Shown here piece by piece: positions 1 through 11,933 of a DNA stretch of 64,000 bases. The notes under the pieces were generated by a model that saw only the letters and a list, made by a program, of their open reading frames with translations, did no database searches and was not told the DNA's origin. Position numbers and translations under genes: made by a program. This DNA is from Acaudatibacter sp963835495 (GTDB taxonomy: Bacteria > Pseudomonadota > Alphaproteobacteria > Caulobacterales > Caulobacteraceae), in NCBI GenBank assembly GCA_963835495.1, contig CAWIFQ010000003.1, forward strand, positions 2,046,001-2,110,000, in the 5' to 3' direction. The first letter of the stretch is position 1, and each line of letters opens with the position of its first letter.

Positions 1-1
1 T

Positions 2-679
2 CTGGCGGTGGTCGGCGTGGTGTTCGGCATCATTGGCGGGGTCTCGTCGGGCTCCGGGACGCTGCTGGGCGGCTTCGTCACCGACTGGCTCAGCAAGCGC
101 AGCCCGGCCTGGTACGCCCTGGTGCCGGCCATTGGCCTGGCCATTGCGCCGGTGATCTACGTCCTCGCCTTCACTCGCACCAACTGGCAGGCCGCAGCCT
201 GGATCCTGCTGCTGCCGGGCATCTTCCAGTACACCTATCTCGGCCCGACCTTCGGCGTGATCCAGAACGCGGTCGACACCCGGCGCCGCGCCACCGCCAC
301 CGCCGTGCTGTTCCTGTTCCTCAACCTGATCGCGCTGGGCGGCGGCCCGCCCTTCACCGGCTGGCTGATCGACCAGTTCGCCCAGTTCAACTTCACCCAT
401 CCCGGCGCACATACGATCTGGGCCTCGCTCGGCCACATGTTCGGAGGCGGCGAAGCGACCGGCGGCCAGTTCACCGCGCTCTGCCCTGGCGGGCTGCCTA
501 AGAAGGGCGTCGCCGCCGCGCTGACCGGCGCATGCAAGCCCAGCCTGATCCGCGCCACCCAGGAGGGCCTGATCGTGACCTTCTTCTTCTACGGCTGGGG
601 CGCCCTGCACTACCTGCTGGCGGCGTTCACCCTGACCAAGGATCTGCGCAAGGCGGCGCTGGAGCGCGGAGAGGCGTAA
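2..679 (+). CDS. MFS transporter, C-terminal part (5' end outside window)
   Basis: This is the C-terminal half of a major facilitator superfamily inner-membrane transporter; the reading frame is open at the window edge, so the start lies upstream. It shows a run of hydrophobic helices separated by short loops, and the loop motif GGFVTDWLSKRSPAWYALVP has the G-x-x-x-D-x-x-x-R pattern typical between MFS helices. A glycine-rich helix follows a segment ending in ATAVLFLFLNLIALGGGPPF. About 45 residues near 410-540 form a soluble loop before the last helix. The substrate cannot be told from this part. It ends about 50 bp before the next gene on the same strand. Confidence 0.75.
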   Translation: MAVVGVVFGIIGGVSSGSGTLLGGFVTDWLSKRSPAWYALVPAIGLAIAPVIYVLAFTRTNWQAAAWILLLPGIFQYTYLGPTFGVIQNAVDTRRRATATAVLFLFLNLIALGGGPPFTGWLIDQFAQFNFTHPGAHTIWASLGHMFGGGEATGGQFTALCPGGLPKKGVAAALTGACKPSLIRATQEGLIVTFFFYGWGALHYLLAAFTLTKDLRKAALERGEA

Positions 680-727
680 GACAGCTGGGCCGAGCCGCCA
701 GGTCTCGGCTCGACGGACGGAGGGAAC

Positions 728-1420
728 GTGATGAAAAGCGCGTTGTCTTGGAGTCTGGCGGGCGCCGCGCTGCTCGCCGCCACGCCGGCCGGCGTGGCGG
801 CGAGAACCGACCAGCCGGCGCAGCTCAGGCGCGACCAGCTTTGCGTCACCGAGGGCCACGTGACCGCGGGCCCCGACGGCGCGCTTACGGTGAGCGATGC
901 GAAGATGCGGGCCATCGCCCCCACCGCGGTCCGGCCGTCGATCGAAGCCCGCTTCACCTATCTGGGGCCCACCGCCGAGACGGCCGCGCTGGGTTCGGGG
1001 GATATCCGCCGGCAATTCGGGCTGAAGCTGCGCGCCCGAGATCCCTGCAATCTGGTCTATGCGATGTGGCGCTTCGAGCCGAAGCCCGAGGTCGTCGTTC
1101 AGCTCAAGAGCAATCCGAGCGAGCACGAGAGCAGCGTCTGCCACAACGACGGGTACCGCACGATCAGGCCGGGTCGCGTCTGGCCGGTCGAGGCGCCGGC
1201 CCCGGGCGCGCCGCACCGGCTATCGGCGGACGTGGACGGAGCGGCGCTGTCGGTGCGGATCGACGGCGCGCCGGTGTGGCAGGGCGATCTCGGCCCGGAG
1301 GCCCTGGCCGACGCAGGTCCGGTCGGCATCCGCTCGGACAACGTGCGCCTTCGGCTCGCGCTGTTCACCGCTGCCGGAAACGCCGCCGCCGGCGAGTGCC
1401 CCAGCGGCGGAGGGGACTGA
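728..1420 (+). CDS. Secreted protein of unknown function
   Basis: I do not recognise a specific family. The protein of about 230 residues begins with a Sec-type signal peptide (MKSALSWSLAGAALLAATP then GVAAR), so it is probably periplasmic. The last 70 residues (SVRIDGAPVWQGDLG, then PVGIRSDNVRLRLALF) look like the final strands of a concanavalin-like or DUF1080-type beta sandwich; this is inference. GTG at 728 and ATG at 731 are both possible starts; a purine-rich GGAGGGAA lies just upstream. Two cysteines (in LCVTEGH and DPCNLVY) could form a disulfide. It sits 38 bp upstream of purB. Confidence 0.7.
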   Translation: MMKSALSWSLAGAALLAATPAGVAARTDQPAQLRRDQLCVTEGHVTAGPDGALTVSDAKMRAIAPTAVRPSIEARFTYLGPTAETAALGSGDIRRQFGLKLRARDPCNLVYAMWRFEPKPEVVVQLKSNPSEHESSVCHNDGYRTIRPGRVWPVEAPAPGAPHRLSADVDGAALSVRIDGAPVWQGDLGPEALADAGPVGIRSDNVRLRLALFTAAGNAAAGECPSGGGD

Positions 1421-1458
1421 AGCTTTCCTAGACCCGCCGCACGGACTATCTACGGCCC

Positions 1459-2809
<1,351 letters not shown>

Positions 2810-2815
2810 CCGACG

Positions 2816-3005
2816 ATGCGCCACGCCTCCGCGATCCTGCTGCTGGTGGCCGGTTCAGTCACGCTAGCCTTAGTGGGGTTTGTCGTCTGGGCGCACTGGA
2901 TGTTCGTCGTGGGTCTGCCGCCTCTCGACTATCGCGGGGCTTGGCATCGCGTGCACCGGATGCCTCGCCCTCGGGCTGCGCATGCTCGCCGCTCGTCGTG
3001 CTTGA
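2816..3005 (+). CDS. Small two-helix membrane protein, apparently frameshifted
   Basis: A short gene begins six bases after the corrected purB stop. The first frame gives MRHASAILLLVAGSVTLALV followed by a hydrophobic stretch ending near GLPPLDY, one clear membrane helix. After 2930 this frame becomes arginine-rich, whereas the frame one base later reads IAGLGIACTGCLALGLRM and stops at 3003-3005, a convincing second helix. Removing one base gives about 62 residues with two membrane segments. The family is unknown and the existence of the gene is inferred from hydrophobicity and position only. Confidence 0.4.
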
Positions 3006-3051
3006 CCGCCCGCCGCCGGACATGAAGTCCGCCGCTAGAACGGAGCGCCTC

Positions 3052-3950
3052 ATGCCCGCCCTCAAGCACCTGCCCGCCGACGCCGCGCCCGAGGCGATCG
3101 CCGCCCTGCTCGACAGCGACGGCGCGCTGATCCTGGATGACGTCATCTCGCCGTCCGAGATCGCGCAGGTCCGCGCGGAGATCGATCCCTACGTCGAGGC
3201 CACCCGCCACGGCCGTGACAGCTTCACCGGCTTCCAGACCACCCGCACCGGCGCCCTGGTCGCCCGCTCTCCGGCCTGCCGCGACCTGGTCATGCATCCG
3301 GCCATGCTGGCGGGCTGCGACGCGTTCCTGAAGCGCGCCTGCGATCGCTACCAGCTGCACCTGACCCAGGTGATCCGCATCCAGCCCGGCCAGCCGCGCC
3401 AGCCGCTGCACCGCGACCGACTGGCCTGGGGCGGCTTCCTGCCCGCCAGCATCGAACCGCAATTCAACACCATCTGGGCGCTGACCGATTTCACCGAGGC
3501 GAACGGCGCGACCAGGTGGTTCCCGGCAGTCCGGCCTGGCCGGAGAGCCGAAAGGCCGAGCGCGACGAGGTCGGCTACGCCGAGATGAAGGCCGGCTCGG
3601 TGCTGATCTATTCCGGCTCGGTGATCCACGCCGGCGGCGAGAATCAGACGGACGCCGACCGCGTCGGCATCAACATCACCTATTGCCTGGGCTGGCTGCG
3701 GCAGGAGGAGAACCAGTATCTCTCCTGCCCGCCGGCGATCGCCCGCACGCTGGATCCGGAGCTGCAGGCGCTGCTGGGCTATTCGATGGGCAGCTATGCG
3801 CTGGGCTACTTCTCCCCGCCGCTGCCGCCCGGCCAAGGCCCCGAGGCGGTGCCGCCGCAGTACGCGCTCGGCGACAAGATCGCGCCCAACTGGGGTTCCG
3901 ATCTGCTGGAAGCGATCAACGACCGCGTGCGCGCCCAGCTAAAGGCCTGA
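3052..3950 (+). CDS. Phytanoyl-CoA dioxygenase (PhyH) family protein, frameshifted
   Basis: A member of the PhyH family of Fe(II)/2-oxoglutarate-dependent oxygenases, which hydroxylate varied substrates; the substrate is not predictable. The metal ligands are visible as H-R-D in PLHRDRLAWGG (about residue 122) and the distal His in GSVIHAGGENQTD, with an Arg (DRVGIN) to hold 2-oxoglutarate. The frame breaks near 3510: GCGACCAGGTGGTTCC would read GATRVVPGS if one G were restored, the usual family motif. With that correction the protein is 299 residues. Start ATG 3052 has CGGAG seven bases before it; an upstream in-frame ATG at 3022 is less likely. Confidence 0.75.
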
Positions 3951-3956
3951 CGGCCG

Positions 3957-4274
3957 CTACTCGCCCGCCTTGACCTGCTCGCGGGCGACGGCGAGGCTTT
4001 CGTCCATCTTGGACCTGACTTCGCTCTCGCGGACCTGGACGCCGGCGCCGGCGAGGTCCTGGATCACCTTGCGCACCACATCGTCTTCGCCGCCGGCGCC
4101 AAGTTCGGCGCGAACGACGGCGCGAACGTAATCGTCGACGCTCTCCAGCCCCATCTTCTTGGCGGCCCACTCGCCCAGCATGCGGGCGGCGCGCGATTGG
4201 GCCCGGAACTCCAGCTCCTGGTCGGAAGCAAACTTCCGCTCGAAGCCTTTCTCGCGGTCCTCAAATGCGGACAT
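3957..4274 (-). CDS. DUF1476 protein, F1-ATPase inhibitor zeta subunit
   Basis: A small soluble helical protein of about 105 residues matching DUF1476, the family of the zeta inhibitor of the F1F0-ATP synthase described in Paracoccus. Family traits seen are the N-terminal FEDREKGFERKFASDQELEF (the inhibitory segment), ARMLGEWAAKKMGLES, then AVVRAELGAGGEDDVVRKV. It is expected to act on F1 in the cytoplasm to block wasteful ATP hydrolysis. Start ATG 4274 (MSAFEDREK) fits family length; an ATG six bases upstream (4280) is also possible. It ends seven bases from the stop of the convergent PhyH gene. Confidence 0.85.
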   Translation of the reverse strand: MSAFEDREKGFERKFASDQELEFRAQSRAARMLGEWAAKKMGLESVDDYVRAVVRAELGAGGEDDVVRKVIQDLAGAGVQVRESEVRSKMDESLAVAREQVKAGE

Positions 4275-4344
4275 GTTCATTCCACAGCTACGTCAGGGGA
4301 AGGGTCTTATCCCGCGCGGGCGGGGCCGGCAATCAGTACCGGAG

Positions 4345-5236
4345 CTAAGCCTCGTCGATATCGTGGAAGCGCGTGTAGTCGATCACAGGCCGGCCGTCAT
4401 CGTTGCGGCTGAAGATGTCGACCAGCCGTCCGCCCCAGACAATCTCCTCCGGCGTGTAGGAGGCGCGCGCGTGGATGGTCTGGGCGAAGGTCTCGTCGAG
4501 GCCCTTCAGGACCACCACGATCTCCGCGCGCTGCTCGATCAAGCTATGCATTGTCTGCCCGAACAGCGGGCTGCGTCTCGTCGATCTGGTGCATGATCTG
4601 CCAGGTCAGCGCGAACACCGGCGAGCGCGAGCGGACCGTCGCGAGGTTCTCGAACCGCGCATCCGGGCGCCTTCCGCGCGTGACCCCGTCACGCGCCAGA
4701 TTCACCGTGACCTCGGCCTCCACGATGCGGTTGCGGCGGCGATTTGCCGCGCGGAACATCAGCGTCGGCTTGCCTTGATAGGTGGTCACCACCGCGCGGT
4801 CCGAAAACATCACCCGCGCCGTCGGCCGCGAGATGCGTGCGAACAGCAGGCCGGTGGCGATGGCGAGATTGAACAGGCCGAAGAAGCTCTCCACCGTGAC
4901 GACACCCTGCGCGGCGAAGGACCTGGGCGCCATCTGGCCGTAGCCGATCGTGCCGAGGGTCTGCACCGAGAAGAAGAAGGCGTCGGGGAAGTCGCCCGGC
5001 TTCACCCCTTCGACGCCGCCCACCAGCATGTAGACGATGCCGAAGAGCGCGTTGATCGCCAGGTACATCCCGCCCATGACCGCGAAGAACCCGGCCAGCG
5101 GCATGGTCAGCAGAAAGTGGTAGGCGTCCTTCCAGCCGTCCTTGGCGTGACCGATGTAGATGGCCTGCGGCCGCCCATCCCCGCCCATGCGGGGATAGAG
5201 CACCTTGGTCGTCTCTTCTTCCGCTCCATCCGCCAT
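4345..5236 (-). CDS. KirBac-like inward-rectifier K+ channel, frameshifted
   Basis: A bacterial homologue of inward-rectifier potassium channels. In order it has an amphipathic slide segment (GWKDAYHF), a first membrane helix (LAGFFAVMGGMYLAINALF), a pore helix and selectivity filter LGTIGYGQMAP, a second helix (FGLFNLAIATGLLFARI), and a cytoplasmic immunoglobulin-like domain starting near MFSDRAVVTTYQG. The frame breaks near 4573: the upstream part ends in DETQPAVRADNA, but removing one C gives DETSPLFGQTMHSLIEQRAE and continues to the stop at 4345. Corrected length is 296 residues, usual for KirBac proteins. Start is ATG 5236. It runs divergently from purC. Confidence 0.82.
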
Positions 5237-5432
5237 GCTGAAAGTCTTCGCGCAAATCGCGGCGATTGGCGAGCCGCGCCCACGCGCCGTTTGCGGCGAG
5301 GCGGCGTTTCGGCTAATCTCGCGCAGCCTTGAAGCGAGACGCGACCCCGAGTCGGACAGCCGCGCGCCGGATCGCCATCCGCGCGCATTTTTATTTTCGG
5401 CTCTCGCCGCGCGCTGGAGGAGGCTCGAGATT

Positions 5433-6187
5433 ATGACCCGCCGCAAAAAGATCTACGAAGGCAAGGCCAAGATCCTCTACGAGGGCCCGGAGCCCGGCAC
5501 GTTGATCCAGTACTTCAAGGACGACACCACCGCTTTCGACGCGCAGAAGAAGGCGGTGCTGGAGGGCAAGGGCGTCATCAACAACCGCATCAGCGAGTAT
5601 GTGATGACGCGGCTGAACGGCATCGGGGTTCAGAACCACTTCATCAAGCGGCTGAACCTGCGCGAGCAGCTGATCAAGGAAGTCGAGATCATCCCGCTGG
5701 AGGTGGTGTGCCGCAACATCGCCGCCGGCTCGCTGTCGCAGCGCTTCGGCATCCCCGAGGGCCAGCCGCTGCCGCGCTCGATCATCGAGTTCTACCTGAA
5801 GGACGACAAGCTGCACGACCCGATGGTGGCCGAGGAGCACATCACCGCCTTCAACTGGGCCACCACCCAGGAGATCGACGACATCATGGCGTTGACCCTG
5901 CGGATCAACGACTTCCTCTGCGGCCTGTTCGGCGCCGTCGGCATCACGCTGGTGGACTTCAAGGTCGAGTTCGGCGGGTGTGGGAGGGCGACTTCGCCCG
6001 CGTCATCCTGGCCGACGAGATCAGCCCCGACTCCTGCCGTCTCTGGGACTCGACGACCAACGAAAAGCTCGACAAGGATCGCTTCCGCCGCGACCTCGGC
6101 AACGTGATCGAGAGCTACACCGAGGTCGCGCGGCGGCTCGGGATCATGAAGGAGATGCCGACGGTGATCCAAGGGGGGATCCACTGA
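5433..6187 (+). CDS. purC: SAICAR synthetase (one-base frameshift)
   Basis: Phosphoribosylaminoimidazole-succinocarboxamide synthase joins CAIR and aspartate using ATP in de novo purine synthesis. The N-terminus RRKKIYEGKAKILYEG, the motif EVVCRNIAAGSLSQRFG and the C-terminal ILADEISPDSCRLWD are characteristic. Near 5975 the bases GGCGGGTGTGGG break the frame; one extra C would give EFGRVWEGDFARV, so I infer a single deletion. Corrected length is 251 residues. Start ATG 5433 follows a strong GGAGGAGG site about nine bases upstream. The stop overlaps the start of purS, so translation of the two is probably coupled. Confidence 0.9.
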
Positions 6188-6423
6188 AAGCCACGGTCCA
6201 CGTCTTCCTGAAGCCCGGCGTGCTGGACGTGCAGGGCAAGGCGGTCGAGAATCGCCCTGCACGGTCTGGGCTGGGGCGGGGTCGGCATGTGCGCGTCGGC
6301 CGGGTGATCGAGTTCGATCTGGCCGCCGACGACGCGGCCGCCGCCGAGGCCGAGGTCAAGGCGATGTGCGAAAAGCTGCTCGCCAACACGGTGATCGAAG
6401 GCTACCGCGTGGAGGTGTCGTGA
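6184..6423 (+). CDS. purS: FGAM synthase subunit PurS (compensating frameshifts)
   Basis: PurS is the small subunit of formylglycinamidine ribonucleotide synthetase, working with PurQ and PurL. KATVHVFLKPGVLDVQGKAV at the N-terminus and ANTVIEGYRVEVS at the end match the family, with about 79 residues. Between about 6250 and 6283 the frame is shifted by one inserted base (GAATCGCC where GAACGCC is expected) and restored by a missing C (GTCGGCATGTG for GTCGGCCATGTG), hiding the usual LHGLGW motif. The only in-frame start at the expected place is CTG 6184, overlapping the purC stop as CTGA; a rare start or an altered ATG is possible. Confidence 0.85.
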   Translation: MKATVHVFLKPGVLDVQGKAVENRPARSGLGRGRHVRVGRVIEFDLAADDAAAAEAEVKAMCEKLLANTVIEGYRVEVS

Positions 6424-6494
6424 CCGCCTACCAGCTCGCGCAAGTGAATGTCGGCCGCCTGCTGGCGCCGGTGGACGAGGAGACCGCCGCGTGA
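6420..6494 (+). pseudogene. 24-codon fragment resembling a DUF3291 N-terminus
   Basis: Between purS and purQ a short frame starts with GTG overlapping the purS stop (GTGA) and ends in a TGA overlapping the purQ GTG. It reads TAYQLAQVNVGRLLAPVDEE plus a few residues. The pattern x-LAQxNxxRLLAPxD is how DUF3291 proteins (about 150 residues) begin, so I infer either a remnant left by an internal deletion or a translated spacer coupling purS to purQ. The overlap at both ends means a ribosome could pass through all three frames. Function unknown. Confidence 0.45.
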
Positions 6495-7152
6495 AGGCCG
6501 CCGTCATCGTCTTCCCCGGCTCCAACTGCGACCGCGACTGCAAGGTCGCGATCGAGCGCTCCACCGGGGCGGAGGTTGAGATGGTCTGGCACGCCGAGAC
6601 CGCCCTGCCCGCCGGCCTCGACCTGATCGTGCTGCCCGGCGGCTTCGCCTACGGCGACTACCTGCGCTGCGGGGCGATGGCGGCGCTGTCGCCGGTGATG
6701 GCCGAGGTGAAGGCGGCCGCCGACCGCGGCGTCGCGGTGGCCGGCATCTGCAACGGCTTCCAGGTGCTGTGCGAGGCGCGGATGCTGCCGGGCGCGCTGC
6801 TGCGCAACGCCGGCCTGAAATACGTCTGCAAGCCGGTGGAGCTGGAGGTGGTCAACGCCCAGACCCGCTTCACCGCCGGCTACCGCGGCCGCCGCGACGT
6901 GCGCATGACCGTCGGCAACGGCGAGGGCAACTACTTCGCCGACGAGGCGACGCTCGACCGGCTGGAGGGCGAGGGCCAGGTGGTGTTCCGCTACCGCGAC
7001 AACCCCAACGGCTCGGCCCGCGACATCGCCGGCATCGTCAACGACCGCGGCAACGTGCTGGGCATGATGCCCCACCCCGACCGCGCCTTCGAGGTCGAGC
7101 TCGGCTCGGCCGACGGGGCGCTCTGTTCCAGAGCGTGCTGGCCAGCGCCTGA
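6491..7152 (+). CDS. purQ: FGAM synthase glutaminase subunit PurQ (late frameshift)
   Basis: The class I glutamine amidotransferase subunit that supplies ammonia to PurL. The N-terminal VIVFPGSNCDRDC, the nucleophile motif GICNGFQVL (Cys near residue 87) and the C-terminal MMPHPDRAFE with the catalytic His are all present. After DGA the frame breaks near 7121; restoring one base yields LFQSVLASA and the stop at 7150-7152, for 220 residues as in other PurQ proteins. The start is GTG 6491. A terminator-like hairpin follows at 7161, so purC-purS-purQ is probably one transcript. Confidence 0.88.
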
Positions 7153-7160
7153 CGAGCGTC

Positions 7161-7185
7161 GAAGGGCCGGTGTGCCCGGCCCTTC
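7161..7185 (+). terminator. Hairpin after purQ
   Basis: A perfect 10-bp stem (GAAGGGCCGG pairing with CCGGCCCTTC) with a five-base loop lies 8 bp after the purQ stop. There is no long T-run after it, only TATCC. It probably ends or attenuates the purC-purS-purQ transcript before purL. Confidence 0.65.
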
Positions 7186-7312
7186 TATCCATGCGAGGGC
7201 TGAGGGGCAGGCCTCCGTCGCGGTCGAGGCGCGGTCCCGACCGTCTCGGCATGAACGTCCCCCCGCTGGTTCCATGCCTAGCGCGCGCCGAAATCCCCGC
7301 TAGAAGCACGCC

Positions 7313-9511
<2,199 letters not shown>

Positions 9512-9515
<4 letters not shown>

Positions 9516-10177
9516 CGGCTCCCGTCCCGCACCCAGTGGGCGCCGACCATCGATTCCGGCTTCGTCCACTGCTCGCTGGCCGCGGCTGCGGCGTGGACCG
9601 CGTCCTTGGAAGACGTCGTGCAGTTGTTCTCTTGCTTGTCCATCGTCAGACCGGGAAGCGGCGAGAGCGAGCCGTACCTGGTGTTTTTTCCGTCCGTCGT
9701 CTTGGCGTCGTTCGGGGGCGGGGGCCCGCACATCGCCGACCAGGCGGTGAAGGCGGTGATTCGGCCCTTCGGGTCCGTCTTGGTCGGCCGTAGGCCCATG
9801 TAGAAATAGGCGCGGCGGTCGGCCGGGGCGCTGCCTTCCTTCGCATCCGGGTCGTCTTCCGTCGCCTGGAGTACGCTGGGAGAACCGCCGGCCAAGACGA
9901 AAGGGGTGCTCGACAAAGTCGGCTGGCCCTTGGCGTCGCGGTTGTGGAAGCTCAGCAGCCCATCCTGGACGACGAGGACGTTGGCGCAGTCCGGCCAACG
10001 CGCGATCGGCAGCGCCTCGTTGACGGCGCATGGGCGATCGGGCTCGCCGCGCCAGACGCCCAGCCTCAGCTGCGGCGCGCCGGCGGCGTCGGCAGACCCG
10101 AAGAGCGGTGTCTTGGTCATGACCACATTGCAGCCGCCCAGCACTAACAGGCTGGCGGCGACGAAGAGCTGGCGCAT
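9512..10177 (-). CDS. Lipoprotein, tandem paralogue 3
   Basis: An intact lipoprotein of 221 residues with signal peptide and lipobox LLVLGGC, so it is anchored in the outer or inner membrane. The family is not recognised. It shares a pattern with the two upstream genes: GGCNVVMTKTPLF just after the lipid Cys, GAPQLRLGVW, a WPDCA motif, RPTKTDPKGRITAFTAW, CGPPPP, then PLPGL and a late C. These conserved cysteines suggest disulfides. Its stop overlaps the purL stop on the other strand. It is probably the last gene of a three-gene unit. Confidence 0.8.
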
Positions 10178-10243
10178 GGCGGCCTCGCCTTAGGAGCGGG
10201 CATTGTTGCGCTTGTTGCGGGACGCCCGCAACGACGACCGTCG

Positions 10244-10952
10244 CTAGCGCTGCGCGTCCCTGATCCAGTGCGACTCGGTGCGCGGCTGCGGCGGCCCAGG
10301 CTTCGCTGGCCCTGGCGGCGTTGCGCAGCGCCGAGGCCGACTTGGTGGTGCAGACCGCGTCGCCCGGCTTCATCTCGATGCCTGGCAGGGGCTTGAGGGT
10401 GGCCGGCGCGGTGTCGTTGCCGTCCTTGTCCTTCGGCGGCGGCGGCCCGCACTGGATCGGCCACAAGGTGAAGGCGGTGATACGGCCCTGGTCGTCGAAC
10501 TTGGTCGGTCGCACGGCGCCGTATCCATAGGGCCGCGAATGAACCGGCGGCGAGGCTGAGGCGGACGCCGTCGCGCCGCCGCTCGCGCTGGCGTCGGCCT
10601 GGACCGACAGGTCGACGTCGACCTGCAACTGCATGATCCGCGGATCGCCGGGGACGAGGACGAACGGCGTATCCTCCAGTTCGTCCTTCGGCGCATTGGC
10701 CTTGTGTCCCTTGACGCTGCCGGGCGCGACAAGGCCGCCGCCGGCGCAGTCGGGCCACTCGGTGAACGGACGGCTTTCGTCGACCTTGCAGTCGGGCTCC
10801 TTGAAGAAGATCCAGACGCCCGGCCGCAGGTTCGGCGCTCCGGCGGCGTCCGCCTGGCTGAAGAGCGGTTCCTTGGTCATCACGACATTGCAGGCGCCGA
10901 GCACGGCGAAGCTGGCGACGACGAGGGCGAGGCGAAGGCGGCGAGCCGTCAC
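10244..10952 (-). CDS. Lipoprotein, tandem paralogue 2 (frameshift at C-terminus)
   Basis: A paralogue of the neighbouring lipoprotein, with lipobox AVLGAC followed by NVVMTKEPLFSQADAAGAP, GVWIFFKEPDC, FTEWPDCAGGG, RPTKFDDQGRITAFTLW and CGPPPP, plus an Ala/Ser-rich insert (SVQADASASGGATASASAS). The start is GTG 10952, overlapping the stop of the gene upstream (GTGA), so translation is coupled. Near 10300 the frame breaks; one base fewer restores an ending HWIRDAQR like the HWVRDGSR of the next paralogue and a stop at 10244. Corrected length is 235 residues. Function unknown. Confidence 0.72.
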
Positions 10953-11593
10953 GGGCTGCCCGGCGCGATCCAGGCAACCTCGGTCAGGGCGGAGCGATCG
11001 CGCAGCGCCAGCTCGGCCGCCGCCCGCACGGTCTCGACGCTCTCCAGATCGCAGCCGTTGAGCGCGGGCTTGAGGACGATGCCGCCATCCTTCGGCTTGG
11101 GGCAGGCGACCGCCGCGCCGATCGCGCCGACCAGCCGGCCGCGGTCGTCTTCGGCCAGATCGGTCAGCGCCAGGAACAGGTAGCCGTCCTTCTCGGTGCC
11201 GACCTGGGCGATCAGCGGCTTGCCCGCGGTGAGGCTGACGTCCGCCGCGTAGCTGACGTCGTGGATCGCGCGTCTGCCGCTGTTCGCCGCCAAGAGCACG
11301 GTCGCCTTGTCGCCGCTGATCCAGAACGGCGAAGCGCAGTGCGGCCAGGCGTGGATGTCGGCGGCGCTGGGCTTGGCGCAGCCGGGATCGAGCATCGCCC
11401 ACAGACCCTCGGCCGGCCTCGGGGCCACGGGCGGGGGCGGTGGAATGACGACGACAAGCGTCGACGCATTGTGCGAGGCGAAGCGCGCGCACGCCCCAAG
11501 CACCACCACCAAGGCAACAGCGAGAATCCGGCGCAGCAAGCGGTCCCTCCAGCCAGGCCTATATATCTTCGAGGTAGCGGGCTTGCAGCTCAA
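10949..11593 (-). CDS. Lipoprotein, tandem paralogue 1
   Basis: First gene of the three-lipoprotein unit. After a 20-residue basic lead (RPGWRDRLLRR) comes a hydrophobic segment ending in a lipobox VVVLGAC; a shorter start inside the lead cannot be excluded. A proline run (VVVIPPPPPVAPRP) follows, then GLWAMLDPGC and HAWPHCA, the same W-P-x-C pattern as the two paralogues but more diverged. The C-terminal half (KDGYLFLALTDLAEDDRGRL) looks like a compact beta-rich domain. About 214 residues. No function can be assigned; envelope location is inferred from the lipobox. Confidence 0.75.
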   Translation of the reverse strand: MSCKPATSKIYRPGWRDRLLRRILAVALVVVLGACARFASHNASTLVVVIPPPPPVAPRPAEGLWAMLDPGCAKPSAADIHAWPHCASPFWISGDKATVLLAANSGRRAIHDVSYAADVSLTAGKPLIAQVGTEKDGYLFLALTDLAEDDRGRLVGAIGAAVACPKPKDGGIVLKPALNGCDLESVETVRAAAELALRDRSALTEVAWIAPGSP

Positions 11594-11637
11594 AATGACG
11601 TTTGGCCAAAGTTCCGCTGTGACTTCGTGGGTGTAGG

Positions 11638-11655
11638 TAAGCCTTATTAAGCCTT
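11638..11655 (+). repeat. Direct repeat upstream of bolA
   Basis: The octamer TAAGCCTT occurs twice with starts exactly 10 bp apart (11638 and 11648), about 40 bp before the bolA start and within the AT-richest part of this spacer. Same-face spacing suggests a protein-binding site, but no regulator is indicated. Confidence 0.35.
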
Positions 11656-11692
11656 TTCATTGATTCATCTCAGCTCAGTGGGAGCCCGCTCG

Positions 11693-11932
11693 ATGCCGAT
11701 GGCCGCATCACAGCTCGAAGCCGAACTGCGCGCAGCCTTTCCAGACGCCGAGATCGTGATCGAGGATCTGGCTGGCGACGGCGACCACTATCGCGCGAAA
11801 ATCACCTCGACGGCCTTCGTCGACGTGCCTCGCGTGCGTCAGCATCAGCTGGTCTACGCGGCGCTGAAGGGCAAGGTGGGCGGTGAGCTGCACGCCCTGG
11901 CGCTCGAGACCGGCCCACCAGCGAAGACCTGA
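11693..11932 (+). CDS. BolA/IbaG family protein
   Basis: A small BolA-family protein of about 79 residues, the class that pairs with monothiol glutaredoxins to bind or sense [2Fe-2S] clusters. The class II KH-like fold is suggested by ELRAAFPDAEIVIEDL, a DHYRAKITSTAFVDVPRVRQ segment containing the conserved His, and HQLVYAALKGKVGGELHALA. Start ATG 11693 has GGGAG eight bases before it; ATG 11699 is an alternative. The glutaredoxin partner is two genes downstream on the same strand, supporting the assignment. Confidence 0.85.
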   Translation: MPMAASQLEAELRAAFPDAEIVIEDLAGDGDHYRAKITSTAFVDVPRVRQHQLVYAALKGKVGGELHALALETGPPAKT

Positions 11933-11933
11933 G

